From Zygnema cylindricum (Eukaryota > Streptophyta > Zygnematophyceae > Zygnematales > Zygnemataceae), in contig JBBHKE010001966.1 in assembly GCA_037447655.1 (NCBI GenBank), positions 336,329-400,328 on the forward strand: DNA of 64,000 bases. The letters are read 5' to 3'. Numbering within the stretch: position 1 is the first letter of the stretch; each line of letters begins with the position of its first letter. A program made the position numbers and the translations under genes. This document shows, piece by piece, positions 53,011 to 63,844 of the stretch. The notes below the pieces were generated by a model. The model searched no databases. It was not told the origin of the DNA and worked only from the letters and a program-made list of their open reading frames with translations.

Positions 53011-54066
53011 AGTAGAAATTAATGGTCCATTATTAAGTATTTTCTAGGTCTAAATAGAAAGAAGCCGAGGCAGTCTACCTCTAACTTCTCTCTCCAACTC
53101 TCAAACTTGTCGCAGTCACTGAGAAATTAGAGAGGGAGCTAGAGCCATGGCTTTCTAGGCTATCCAGAGGTTTACGCGAAAAATATATTAGTTAGGGGTT
53201 TTTTACTAGAAGGAATGTGCTGGCCACAGGATTTGATCCTTGTACCTGCCGGCTGGCAGACTGCCGGTAGCCGGTAGTCTTAGCCGTTAACTCTATAACT
53301 AGTGTTACGTACTATATAATTCGATAATTAATTAAACATTATCTGTTTGGATAATTCATTTAATTGTAACTATTTACGGGATACATAGATCCAGTAATAT
53401 AACAGTACGGATTACGGAACGGATAAAAAACCAATACCGCGCATGTATTTCTTTAATGAAACGAATATCGCGCATTTATTTATTACGGCTACGATTAAAT
53501 GTGAATTTAATCGGACAGCCGCAATTAACGCCGCGATCGCGGAATAGGATTTCGGCGGTTTGTGGTCATCGCCACATCTGATGACACGTGGCGGAGTTAC
53601 ATTGGATCGCGGTATCTCCGAGGATTAAAAGAGCGAATCCTGACATACCACGTGTCGACATTTAGGCCATGTCGTATAGTGTCCGTACAGAAAGTACACC
53701 GACAGTTGTACTTTTGTGTACGGAACTGTAATCTAATTGGTTCCGTACATCAGTAGATAGAGTCTTTGAGAGAGATAGGACTTAGAAAAATTAGGAGATA
53801 GGACCCTCTCTCCCACAGAGCTTCTGTACAAAAGGTCAACTTTGACCCTCGATACCTTACTGCTCAGGGGAGCAAATTCAAAGATTCTTTTTGCTATCGA
53901 CTCAGGGGAGTCTTGCCTTCACAGGGGTGAAGTTGGTCAAAGTTATTGTCTGCCAGTTTTTTTGGGTGGCAGTTTTTTTTTGCCGAAACACAAAGGGGTC
54001 AGGGTTATCCTATAGGCTTCTTGGAAGCTGTCCACTCTGAGGACTTATGGAGGTCTCAGAGTTTCA
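53011..54066 (+). mobile_element. Nested LTR retrotransposon: 5' LTR
   Basis: Runs from AGTAGAAATTAATGG to CTCAGAGTTTCA. Its last 360 bp are repeated at 55250-55608, ending in the same GGTCTCAGAGTTTCA. TAAAC is duplicated at 53006-53010 and 55609-55613, proving a single insertion of 53011-55608 into LTR 3. The left terminus AG is unusual for an LTR. At 53220-53310 the minus strand contains a tRNA-like piece with a B-box-like GGATCAAATCC. Confidence 0.75.
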
Positions 54067-54130
54067 AGTTATGGGCCCACCCTCTAGGGTACCAATCTTT
54101 AAAGGAACTGGCTTCATATACTAGGAAAGT

Positions 54131-54724
54131 ATGATGATAAGAGCTTTATGCGAAAAAATGTTTTGGGGGATAGTGAGTGGACGGCTGGGGCGTCCATCAA
54201 GTCTTGGAATTCCTCCAGGGTTTGGAGGAAGCAGATTTACCAAGAAAGAGGATCCACCTTCAACGGAGGAAACAAAAGAAAGAGAGGTGGTGGACAAAGG
54301 AAATGAGAGGGAGGCGACCACACCAATTGCAACTGGTTCGGCATTCATGTCACCTATTCCGAGGAACGAGGAGAATGATACTGAAACCTGGGACTTCAAC
54401 AATATGGCAGCAAAGCACTTCATCCTACGCCATCTCACTCAAGGACTTGCATGTCCTCATTTGCAGGTAGAGAGGGCATCCGATCTTTGGATGGCTCTCA
54501 TAGAGATGTACCGAAGTGGTACGATTCAGCAACAACAGTTGGCTGATCAGAAAGTTAAGGAGTATGTATACGAAGGGGGGAAGATGTTGGATTTTTGCAA
54601 CGAGCTTGCTACAATCTTCATGGAGCTAGAGAGTACGGGAAAAGTTTTTAGTGAAAAAGAAAAGGTTGACTGTTTACTAATGAAGTTACTCGATGAGTTC
54701 GAGAACATAGTCAACCGTGTGTAG
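54131..54724 (+). pseudogene. gag: Nested element: copia-type gag
   Basis: The frame MMIRALCEKMFWGIVSGRLG continues with ETWDFNNMAAKHFILRHLTQ, ERASDLWMALIEMYRSGTIQ, MLDFCNELATIFMELESTGK and KEKVDCLLMKLLDEFENIVN, the UBN2 pattern of copia Gag of a family different from elements 1 and 2. It ends in TAG at 54722. The usual N-terminal start and tryptophan-rich segment seem altered. Confidence 0.75.
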
Positions 54725-54757
54725 GACTTTCCAGACTCAAGGTGGATATAGAACTCA

Positions 54758-55249
54758 GTGGTAAGGATGATTCTCGTTCGGGAGAATACGATTGAGATCC
54801 GAAGGGGAGGAAAGAGTGGCCAAGCGTTGGCAACTGTGACCGATTGGAGGAACAAAGATTCCCGGAAACCGGTTGGAAGCTATGGGGGGAGGGAGCAGAA
54901 AAATCAGATCGACGAGTTCGGACCAAGGGCTCCCAAAGGTTTATGTCATTTTTGTAAGAAACCTGGGCACTGTATGGCAGAGTGCACTATGCTAATCGAG
55001 CTTCAGTTAAAGGAGGGGCAGACCGGTGGCACCCCGAGGGGAAAGAAAAAGGCCCTTGTGACACAGGTACATGAGGCTGAATCCGAGGACGAGGACGATG
55101 AGCTCCTTTTAGATGAGGAGTTGGAGGTGAAAAACGAGGTCGAAATTCCACGAAGGCAGAAATGTGCTTACGGTGGATTGAAAGATGAAGCACGCTATAT
55201 TGTAGATTTAGGTGCCTCCATGCACATGTGTAAGGATAGGCACCTGTTC
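54758..55249 (+). pseudogene. Nested element: Gag zinc knuckle and protease start
   Basis: In a shifted frame, GLCHFCKKPGHCMAECTMLI gives a CX2CX4HX4C knuckle, followed by an acidic linker (EAESEDEDDELLLDEELEV) and YIVDLGASMHMCKDRHLF. The active-site triplet DTGAS is DLGAS (Thr to Leu), which should kill a retropepsin. The frame then runs straight into LTR sequence, so integrase, reverse transcriptase and RNase H are deleted. Confidence 0.75.
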
Positions 55250-55608
55250 CCGGCAGCTGCACTTTTGCGTACGGAACTGTATCCTGATTCGTTCCGTACA
55301 TCAGTAGATAAAGTCTGTGAGAGAGATAGGACTTAGAAAAATTAGGAGATAGGACCCTCTCTCCCAGAGAGCTTCTATACAAAAGGTCAACTTTGACCCT
55401 CCATAACTTACTGCTCAGGGGAGCAAATTCAAAGATTCTTTTTGCTATCGACTCACGGGAGTCTTGCCTTCACAGGGGTAAAGTTGGTCAGAGTTATTGT
55501 CTGCCAAGGTGACAGTTATTTTTGCTGAAACACAAAGGGGTCAGGGTTATCTTAGAGGCTTTTTGGAAGCTGTCCACTCTGAGGACTTATGGAGGTCTCA
55601 GAGTTTCA
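55250..55608 (+). mobile_element. Nested element: partial 3' LTR
   Basis: Matches 53700-54066 (GTACGGAACTGTA, GGACTTAGAAAAATTAGGAG, GGTCAACTTTGACCCTC, GAGGACTTATGGAGGTCTCA). The first 690 bp of the LTR are missing on this side, lost in the same deletion that removed pol. Confidence 0.8.
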
Positions 55609-55613
55609 TAAAC

Positions 55614-55752
55614 CGTGCTCCATTTCTAACACCTATTATACTTAGCCTGTGCGTATAATACGACAAAAAGTACCGCACTTTTTTCCTACGTTGCAAAAGT
55701 GGAAACAACAAAGAGCGGCAGTTAGGGTTTGCCCATCCACTGTTTGCTCGCC
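55614..55752 (+). promoter_or_regulatory. End of LTR 3, then right part of the copy VI promoter
   Basis: CGTGCTCCATTTCTAACA ends LTR 3 at 55631. CCTATTATACTTAGCC, GCGTATAATACGAC, CCGCACTTTTTTCC, TTGCAAAAGTGG and GTTAGGGTTTGCCCATCC follow, the family promoter block. With 42960-43000 this reconstitutes TGCGCCTATTATAC as in copies I and V. Confidence 0.7.
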
Positions 55753-56442
55753 ATGGACTCGCTGCTTGGGATTCAGAATGACCCGCTCAATGACCCGCGC
55801 ACTCTCTCTCGCTGAATAGTGAAAGGCGCCTGTCGTGAGAAGCTGTGTGAGAAGCCATGAAAAGTCTATAGGGGGACTCTAGAGGACGAATATGTGGTTG
55901 TCCATGTTTTAGGACCTGACCACAATGTGGGTGACATGGCGCGGAAGATGTTGGGTGTCGGCCATCGCCACGTGGCAAAGGTCATAGGCTGGTGTCGCAA
56001 CACTAAAAGCATTGTGGTGGAGGGGGGAAAAGACACAAAGAGCCTACTGACATATAAACAACTGTCATGGCACAAATGTTGTCGAAAAGCGTGGGCGGTG
56101 ACATCTGCTGCTGCGTATTCGGCCACCGAAAGAATAGACTCTAGCCTTGTATTTTTTTATGACGACAAAATCTTCAAGCTTGTCTACATCCTTGGTGGAT
56201 CCGCAAATCACACCGATAGTACAGTTTGTAGTTTTGGAAGTTTTCTGAAAGAAGTAGTGAAGGGACCTTTGCAACGTTTGAATGCCATCCCTGAAGATGA
56301 TCTCTACGACTTTATCAAAGCAGGATCTTTTGCCCTGATGGAACTCGATCAATTAGCTGACACATGTGGAAGCACACATCCCCCATCGATGCTGGAAATT
56401 GATGCGAAAGTTGCGCACGTTGTGGAAAATGGCAATGACAAG
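55753..56442 (+). pseudogene. Copy VI exon 1: N1-B module pseudogene
   Basis: The ATG opens MDSLLGIQNDPLNDPRTLSR, followed by TGA, and AAGCCATGAAAAGTC adds another stop. The leader is shortened: the charged GQGRG..EEED part is deleted. From about 55870 the frame is open: EYVVVHVLGPDHNVGDMARK, GHRHVAKVIGWCRNTKSIVV, LSWHKCCRKAWAVTSAAAYS, IFKLVYILGGSANHTDSTVC, SFGSFLKEVVKGPLQRLNAI, EDDLYDFIKAGSFALMELDQ. The donor AAG/GTCAGA is intact. Together with the copia block in the promoter, expression as a normal first exon is very unlikely. Confidence 0.78.
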
Positions 56443-57062
56443 GTCAGACGTGCCCTCCCTTCCCCCCCGACCCCCACCACCATCACCACCCCCACCCCCA
56501 CCACCAACACCACCATCCCCACCCTCACCCCACTTCGACCGTTAGTAGATGATGTCCTTGTCTCTTTTTAAGTAAGGGACCTTTGATTTTTTTTTCCATT
56601 TTAACCAAAAAAATATGTGTAGATAGATTGAAAACTATTGTTTTCCAGTATTATTATTTTTTGGTTTCTTTCTGATTTTTTCCATTCCTACTTGCTTCAT
56701 TTTCTTGGTTTTCTTTTTCTTTCGAGTTTTTTGGATGCCTTGACAGGTTGGTTTGTAGAAATTGTACAAGAAGATGTGATTGCCGTACAGAAAAACAATT
56801 GCGGATGGAATTCCAAATTTAGTTCCGTTTTGAGACAAATGAGATTAATGTCAAAGCATGAATTCAAATAAAATCAGAAACGAAAGGTGCGACACAACGA
56901 TAAGACATGATGGAATCAAATGGTTGAGCAGGAATAACTTTGCAAAACACTTGATAGTCGCATTATGCCCCTCGCCAACTCTTTTTCACCAACCCCCTTA
57001 CCCCTCTCTCCAACCCCCACCCACCCAAGTGACAGATGCATGTGGGCCCCACCACTATGCAG
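56443..57062 (+). other. Copy VI intron 1
   Basis: Post-B type intron (TTTTTAAGTAAGGGACC, GATTGCCGTACAG, CGAAAGGTGCGAC) ending at the acceptor CCACTATGCAG. Starts with a CACCCCCACC-type repeat. Confidence 0.55.
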
Positions 57063-57819
57063 ATGGAAGATGGCCTTAGAGGCATCCGTACACTCTCTCG
57101 AAAACAAGTGGTGGATGCGCGACAAGGTAATCATGTTATGTATAGACCCTTTTTAGGCACCATGTGTGTCTGCAAATGGTCGTTTGAGAGCACACCCGTG
57201 GTGGTCCTTCAATCAAAACGATGGTTTGTTGATGGTGTGGGAGACATGGCCTGGTACATGCAGAGCATCAACCATCCCTACGTGTCGAAGGTCATAGGTT
57301 GGTGTCGCGATAGTGGAAGCATTGTGGTGGAAGGGGGGGAGGGAGGGAGATTAAAGGATAGGATACAACAAGGTTTGGGTTGGAAGGATTGTTGTCGCAT
57401 AGCAAACCAAGTAGCGCGTGTCATGCTGCACCTTAGCAAAAAAAAAACTGTTATGTGCACACATTCTGAAGCAATATTTTTTGATGCCAACGACAACAGT
57501 AAGATTATTCACTTTCAAAACCAATCAATATTCGGTGAAGATTTTCTTTCTTTTGGAGTGATGCTGATAAAAATGTTGACGGGAGACTCACAGGGTAGCT
57601 TCTTGTGGGCTTCACAAGATGATCTGAAAGCGAATCTCGACCCTCGTGTGATAGAATGGCCGAAGGATGTGATTGAAAAACTCACTCGACTTGCTGCGAA
57701 GTGTTTCGAATATTGGCCAACAATTTTAAAATCACGGAGAAAAGACGAAACGTATCTTGAAGGAGATAGTGGCAGAAGAGATGGACTACATTAGTAAATT
57801 GGCAGTGGCGATGGATAAG
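57063..57819 (+). pseudogene. Copy VI exon 2: N2-A module, late frameshift
   Basis: Starts MEDGLRGIRTLSRKQVVDAR. An N2 half with a changed middle (GTMCVCKWSFESTPVVVLQS), GDMAWYMQSINHPYVSKVIG and the A half GGEGGRLKDRIQQGLGWKDC, HSEAIFFDANDNSKIIHFQN, FLSFGVMLIKMLTGDS, LKANLDPRVIEWPKDVIEKL. Open until about 57757, where one base shifts the frame: the plain frame ends at a TAG near 57793, while VAEEMDYISKLAVAMDK lies in the next frame up to the donor AAG/GTAAGG. HRD, DFG and APE are absent as in other A modules. Confidence 0.75.
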
Positions 57820-59512
57820 GTAAGGCATCCTCTCTTATTCTTTCTCCATTCCCCTCTCCCCCCCTCCTCCCTTCTTGTGGGTATGTGGTTGTGCCACTTG
57901 TGTGGAAATTGACTTGTTGGAACCTGTCTTGCTGTCTAGTACAAATTTTTTATGTAATACGAGGAGGATAAGAACACAAAGGAGTGTGAGAAATGCTATC
58001 CACATTGTAGTGGTGTTAACACTAGGCAAGAAGCAACTTGTTGGGAGGCGGCGGGAAGGAGGGGAGCGACAATTTTTTTTTTTTAAAATTTGAGCTCTGG
58101 CAAGCAAGCAGCATCCCACCTATGCCACCTCCAAAAAGGATTACAAATAAAAAAATGAAAGGACATAAAAAAAAGCAAAAGAAGTGTCAAAAAAAGTTGT
58201 GCGAGTATAACGCCATTCGTCAAAATTGATTTCTAATTTCAGCAAAAATTCTGAGATGTAAAGGGTTTGAAAATTGTTCCATGATGCACTATAACTCCTT
58301 TGGAACCTTTTGCTCGTTTTTCCCTCTACCTCTCCATCTACCTCTCTCTCTCGTCTTCAACCTCCCCATTCCTCCTACTCTCTATCTTTACCACTCCTTA
58401 CCCTTACGTCTCCCCTTCCCCCTCCTCCTTCCCATACCCCCCTCTCCCCCTCTCCCGCTCCCCTCTTATCCCCCTCTTCTCTCCCTCACTGTCTCACTTT
58501 TCCTCGATCCCTCACCCCCTCTCACCTTCTTCCCCTCCCGCTATCCACTCAAATCTCACTCATCTCACTCTCTTTGACTCCCTTGCCGTTTGCCTCTTCC
58601 TCTCTCTCGTTGATCACTTCCTTCCCCTATTCCCTTTTTCCCCTAGTCACCTCTCCCTTTATCCCCCTCTTCATATCCCACTCAATCCTCCTTACCCCCT
58701 ATCTACCTTTTCTCCTCTACCCCTCTCCCCTCTGCGTTTTTCTCCCTCTCTTTGACTCTCCTCCTCTACCCTACCCCCTCTCCCTCCCTCACCCTTCCTC
58801 TGTGTCTCTCCCTCTCTCCCCCTGTTCCCCTCTCCCCCTCTCTCACGCTCCCCCTCTCCTCTTTACCTCCTCTCTTCCTCTCCGTCTGTTCCCAACTCCC
58901 CCTCTCCCCATCCACCCCCATCGCTCTTCTGTAGTTCGTGAGGAAGGGGTGGGGGAGTGTTTACTTGTCTTTTCATTGCACAACATTGTCTTTTTGTCAG
59001 GTTTTGTTGCATTCTCTTTGACTCTCTAACAACATTTCGCCATGTTTCAATGCAATGCCTCAATTTATCACGTTTTTGTCTTTTGTGCTTTACTTTGTTT
59101 TGTTGCATCATATCATATTATTTCCTCTATTTTCGTCTGAGGATTTCATGCTTTTAGAGGTTAGGGTTCTTATTACACTTTTCATGATGCTTCTGTTGCC
59201 TTTTCTATCAATGCAAGTGAAATGTTTGTGAGAGAATTATTTTTGTTGATAAGATCAAATGGAGTTTGGAGATAAAATTTGTCTGCACTCGTAAAAATCA
59301 TATGAATTTGAATTTCCTAATGGCTGATGAATGTATATCAACTTTAGGCATCCTTCAGAACTTTTTTTCTTCTCTGCGTTCTAACCATTAAAGCTTAGTT
59401 TTCATTTTTTTCTTTCCGTGGGTTTATCATATTTGGATGCAATGACATCATCCGAATGCGTTTAAATGACGTGTGGCGTCAAAACTTAAAACCAGACTCC
59501 CCTTTGTTGCAG
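57820..59512 (+). other. Copy VI intron 2 with 620-bp pyrimidine tract
   Basis: Post-A intron words (GGTTGTGCCACTTGTGTGG, TATCCACATTGTAGTGG), then a C/T tract at 58305-58930, then the AT-rich part shared with copy II (GAATTTGAATTTCCTAATGG, AAACTTAAAACCAGACTC) and the acceptor TTGTTGCAG. Copy I has such a tract before a B exon; here it precedes the kinase exon, so a B exon may have been lost from this copy. Confidence 0.6.
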
Positions 59513-60407
59513 GCTGGTAGCGACATTTGGCTCATCACTACAGAAGAAATTGCAGTCCTAAGTGCCAACTTCTCTTCCTCGAACAGGAAAGGAAAGGGAG
59601 GCTTTGGTGAAGTTTTTAGGGGGCATCACAAGGGATTGGGTGTAGCCGTGAAAAAGCTCCTCCTTGGAAAAGTAAGTAAGAACTTCAAACAAAAAATCCT
59701 ACTTCGCCAAAGGCTCCAACACCCGCATATCTTGTCTTTGATTCGTTTTGAGCCCAGTGGACCGTGTCTAGTGGGTGAGTACATGTCCGCAGGCAGTCTC
59801 CAAAACTACCTTCAAGAAGCGGGAGGTCCCTTGACTTGGGAGGACAAAGTGCGAATCAGTCGAGAAATGGCGTCTGCTGTGGCATACATGCACAGTCAAG
59901 GAGTGGTGCATCGAGACTTGAAACCGATAAATGTTTTTCTTGATTATGGCAAAAGAAACAAAATAAGTGATATGGGTTTGGCCAAACTGGGTGAGGGGAG
60001 CGAGGTTATTATGTCCGGTTTGCAGGGGACTCGCGGCTATATGGATCCTTACACAGTAAAAACTGGACTCGTGAGTCCTTACTCGGACACCTATGCACTT
60101 GGACTCATTATTCTGCAACTCCTCACAGGGATGAAACATATTAGAGATGTTCACAATTTTTTAGGTCAACTTGAAAATCAAGCAAAGTCTAATTTTCAAT
60201 CGACGATAGAATTTTTCATGGAAAATAGTACCACTGTAGAGATTTTGACAAAACAAAGTAGTAGCAGCACAAGAAGTGGAGATTATGTTGTTGCTCCATC
60301 GGGCAGCCGATGGGAGGAGAATCCTGATGCTTTTGATGATATTGCTTGAAATTTCTGTTACGATTGGATCCAAGGAGCTCTGCGATGCCCAAAGTGGCAC
60401 TAAAGAA
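59513..60407 (+). pseudogene. Copy VI kinase exon, truncated
   Basis: AGSDIWLITTEEIAVLSANF, GKGGFGEVFRGHHKGLGVAVKK, HRDLKPINVFLD, ISDMGLAKL and GYMDPYTVKTGLVSPYSDTY closely match copy II. Two changes matter: the alphaC glutamate is lysine (FKQKILL for FKQEILL), removing the salt bridge to the beta3 lysine, and the residue before the glycine loop is Lys. One extra base at about 60340 (ATTGCTTGA for ATTGTTGAA) stops the frame. Homology continues out of frame through GATGCCCAAAGTGGC and ends at 60407, where an LTR begins. The C-lobe end and the coiled-coil exon are missing. Confidence 0.85.
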
Positions 60408-61723
60408 TGTTACGTTATTGTGCGAATCGTCAAAGAGGACGAAATTGCGTGGAGTTTTGATTTGAGGAGTTTTGGCGATTCTGCCAATGAGAGGGGGATT
60501 GTTAGATTCATTGTTAAATCGCGCGAAGTGACGCTTCAATGAACCGCAATGTATTGCGCGTTCACGTACGAAGCGCTCAACTTTGATTCGCATCTATGTA
60601 ATTGTATGGAGATATTTCGTGCGATTACTTCGCACAGGTGGACGTCACTTTCATATCGGGTTGGCGATCGAACCGTTCGACTTCGATTCGCAAGTACACA
60701 TTTGGAGTAATATTGGAGTACATTTAGAGTTTGGTACACCGCCAATCGTTATTAGCGTTGTGTACGCTAATTTCGTCCCGCTTTTTTTATTTTTTATTCT
60801 CAAATAGAATTATCCACACTATTTAAAAAAAACCCTAATTCCTAATTAGAATAGACGATTTCTTCGAAAATTTTCAAATTCCCAATTAGCGTAAACCACG
60901 CTAATTATTCGTATACGCTTAAAAAAACTTATGCGCTAATAACGATTGGCGGTGTACTTTCGAAGTATTGATGTTTTGCGCTGAAACGTACGACTTTGTT
61001 TCGCGTCAATATTTAATGAGTCAGGAAACGAAATGTACGATTTCGTTTCGCGTCACTTTTGTTTCACGTGCAGGTGAGTTATTTCGTGTGCAGGTGCTCA
61101 TTTCGTGCGCACGCACGAAACTTCTCTTTTAGAGTTTCGTGTTTTGGAAGGAGAAGGCGTGTACGCCTTCCTTCGTGGAAGTTTTCTTTCAGTGTGCGCC
61201 AACCAGGAAGGAGATTGGAGTTTACCGCCTTACTAGTTTGCTTGCTTTGCTTTGTAAGCTAGTTAGAGAGGCTATTTAGGCAGCGTAGTTCAGCTGCAAA
61301 ATTATCCTTGTATTAGCTTTGGATCAATTGAAGAGTAAAGATGTAGATCCTTTGTGGTCGATTAAGAGAGAGAGGAAGATCCTTTGTGATCGATTAAGAG
61401 AGAGAGAGAAAGACCTTTTGGTCAATTAAGAGAGTATGATCATTTTTGGTCAATTAAGAGAGTATGATCATTTTTGGTCAATTAAGAGGTGTTGATGATC
61501 CTTAGTGATCCATTTGGAGAAAAGAGGTTTTAAGGAGTATGATCATTCTTGAGTGATCTTTTAAGAGTGAAGAGAGAGAGAGAAGAAGAGAAGAGAAGAG
61601 TTGATGTAAAGAGGCTTCGGCTAGGAACACTTTTAGGCGATTATCTCTTGTTGTTTTTGGGGCGGTGATGTTTTATGTTTTTGAGCATTTAATTTGAGTG
61701 GGTATTTATTTTAAGATCCAACA
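60408..61723 (+). mobile_element. LTR of a third retrotransposon family
   Basis: TGTTACGTTATTGTGCG to AGATCCAACA, 1.3 kb including a nested MITE, followed by TTGGTATCGGAGCTGG (61725-61740), a primer site. 61320-61570 holds tandem GATCATTTTTGGTCAATTAA and AAGAGAGAG units. No second LTR is in the window. Confidence 0.7.
60735..60956. mobile_element. TA-flanked MITE, subfamily Y
   Basis: Nearly identical to the element at 41711 (same TTCGTCCCGC or TCCGTCCCGC start, AAACCCTAATTCC and AATTAGCGTAAACCACG), which suggests recent movement of this family. It lies inside the LTR. Confidence 0.9.
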
Positions 61724-62836
61724 ATTGGTATCGGAGCTGGTTTTGCTTCAGTTTCTGAGAGAGGTGTGTGCAAGGAGAAGGAAGATTGTATTCAGTTTTC
61801 GGAGGTGCTCAGTTTGAAGGTTCCCTTCCGTCGTACCCTTCACGTTCGGGAAAATTGGCAATTCGGAAATTCGGCTACAAAATTCCGTGGATGAGTTGAG
61901 GAAATTTATGAACAAGAAAAGGAGGAGAAATCGGATTCTTGTTCCAGTTTGAAAGAAGAAAAGATTAGAGATGAAGTGGAGGTAGAGAGAGATTATTTTC
62001 TTGGAAGGAAAAAGAGTACTCCTTCCCTCCTTGCGGCTTTGACGTTCGTTCGGAGAAATCATTCAATTTTTTGAGTTTTATTTGTGGAAGAATCTCGGAT
62101 GTATGGAGTCCCGAGTAATTTGGAAGATCAATTTCCGAAATTGTTCGACAAATTGATGTGGTATATTGATGCGTGATTGCAATCTGAATCGAGAGGTGAA
62201 AAGAGGAAGAAACATCTTCCGGATAATTCAGATTCCTATTTTGATGGAGATGGAGATGAGAGTACACGAATTTGTGAAAAAAGAAGGGGAAATTGTCACG
62301 TATACTTCCGAGGAGGAGAGGTGACATTTATGGAGTTTGTGGAAATATTATTCCTCAATGTTACTTGATTTATTTTTGGAGGAAAAGGTCGTGTAAAAGG
62401 TGACCGAAGCGATTGCGGTATAGACCGCGACCGTGTTGATGATTTTTGAATTTGGAAATTATGTCGATTATGGAAATGATACCAACGACATATTTCAGAT
62501 TTTTATTTTGATGATTGATCCGATAAGTGGAGAATGAAGATTAAGAGAAAATTTTGATTTTTATGAGGATTTCGAATTTTATGATTTCTCGGACATTGCG
62601 GATTTGGAATTGGAGGAAAAATCGCAAGTCTATATTCGGAGAAGAAAATTGAAGAGAAATGTTGACATGAAGAGTGACATTGAAATTTACAATGATGATT
62701 GGAGTGATTCAATTTTTAGTTCCCGAGTGATTTTGAATTGCTCGAAATTTAAAGGGTTTTACATTGAGTTTACAATTAAGCTTCAACGTTGTAGAATTGG
62801 AGGAAGAAAAAGAAAAAAATGTTTGAATGAGTTTTT
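61724..62836 (+). mobile_element. Internal part of the third LTR element, truncated
   Basis: Begins at the primer site. It contains broken short frames rich in Asp, Glu, Arg and Lys and no recognisable gag or pol motif. It stops at 62837, where the inverted N2-A module of copy VII starts. Either a truncated or a non-autonomous element. Confidence 0.5.
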
Positions 62837-63266
62837 GTATCAGCATAACAATGTCTTTTCTTCTAAGGTACCGCGTCGCAAGCGCTACTTGGTTTGCTAT
62901 CCGACAACAATCTTGCCAATCCAAACCTTGCTTTATCTTATCCTTTAAGCTCCCTCCCTTCCCCCCCTCCACCACAATGCTTCTACTGTCCTCACACCAG
63001 CCTATGACCTTCGCCACGTGGGGATGGCTGAGACATAGCATGTACCATGCCATGTCTAGCACACCGATGACATTGTCATTGTGGTCAGATTCCCAACGAA
63101 GGTCAGAGACTCGATTTGGTTTCAGTACAAGGACCACTACGGGTGTGTCATCGAACCTCCCAGTGCATACAGATAATTGTGTCTAATTTATGACTCGAAT
63201 GACACTTTTGGCGTCCTCCACTTGTTAATGAGAGAGTTTACGGATGCCTCTGATGCTATCTTCCAT
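62837..63266 (-). pseudogene. Copy VII exon 2: N2-A module, truncated
   Basis: On the minus strand, after CACTGTGCAG: MEDSIRGIRKLSH, then TAA. The frame is open again further on: VSDLRWESDHNDNVIGVLDM, AWYMLCLSHPHVAKVIGWCE, GGKGGSLKDKIKQGLDWQDC and ATRYLRRKDIVMLI, where it breaks off at 62837. The rest of the A half, including the SEAIFFDD region, is missing, replaced by the LTR element. The stop and the GACAAATTCGTGTGG sequence before the acceptor are shared with copy III. Confidence 0.75.
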
Positions 63267-63844
63267 CTGCACAGTGGTGCCCACCACACGAATTTGTCAG
63301 CTGGGTGGTTGGGTGGCTGGGTGGGGGGTAGAGATAGGGATGAGGGTGGGAAAGAGATGGTGAGAATGAGCCTATCAAGCTTCAATGCAGAGTTACTCTT
63401 GCTCAAACATCTAATTTTATCCTATCGTACCTTTCGTTTTGGATTATAAAATGAACTCATGCATTGAGATCAACCGCATTTGTTTCAAGACCGATCTAAA
63501 TCTGAAATTCCATTTGCAAAGGTTTCCTATACGACAATCACATGTCCTTGTACAAATTTCTACACACAAACTATCAAAACATCCAAAAACTCAGCAAAAA
63601 CAAAAAAAATCCAAGAAAATGAACCCAGTAGATTTGGGAAAACCAAAAAAAAAAAAGTAAAAGGACAACACTGGAAAATAATAGTTTTCGATCTATCTAC
63701 ATGTAATCTTTTGGGTAAAATTGAAAAGAAATTCCTAAAGTTCCTCACTCAAAAAGCAACAAAGTCATCAGACTACTCAGGGTTGAGGTGGTGGTGGGGA
63801 TGGACAGGGGAGAGAGGAGGGTGAGGAGAGAGTGCCCGCCTGAC
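63267..63844 (-). other. Copy VII intron
   Basis: Minus-strand post-B intron very similar to that of copy III (GTCAGGCGGGCACTCTCTCC, TTTTTGAGTGAGG, ACATGTGATTG). It contains no other feature. Confidence 0.6.
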
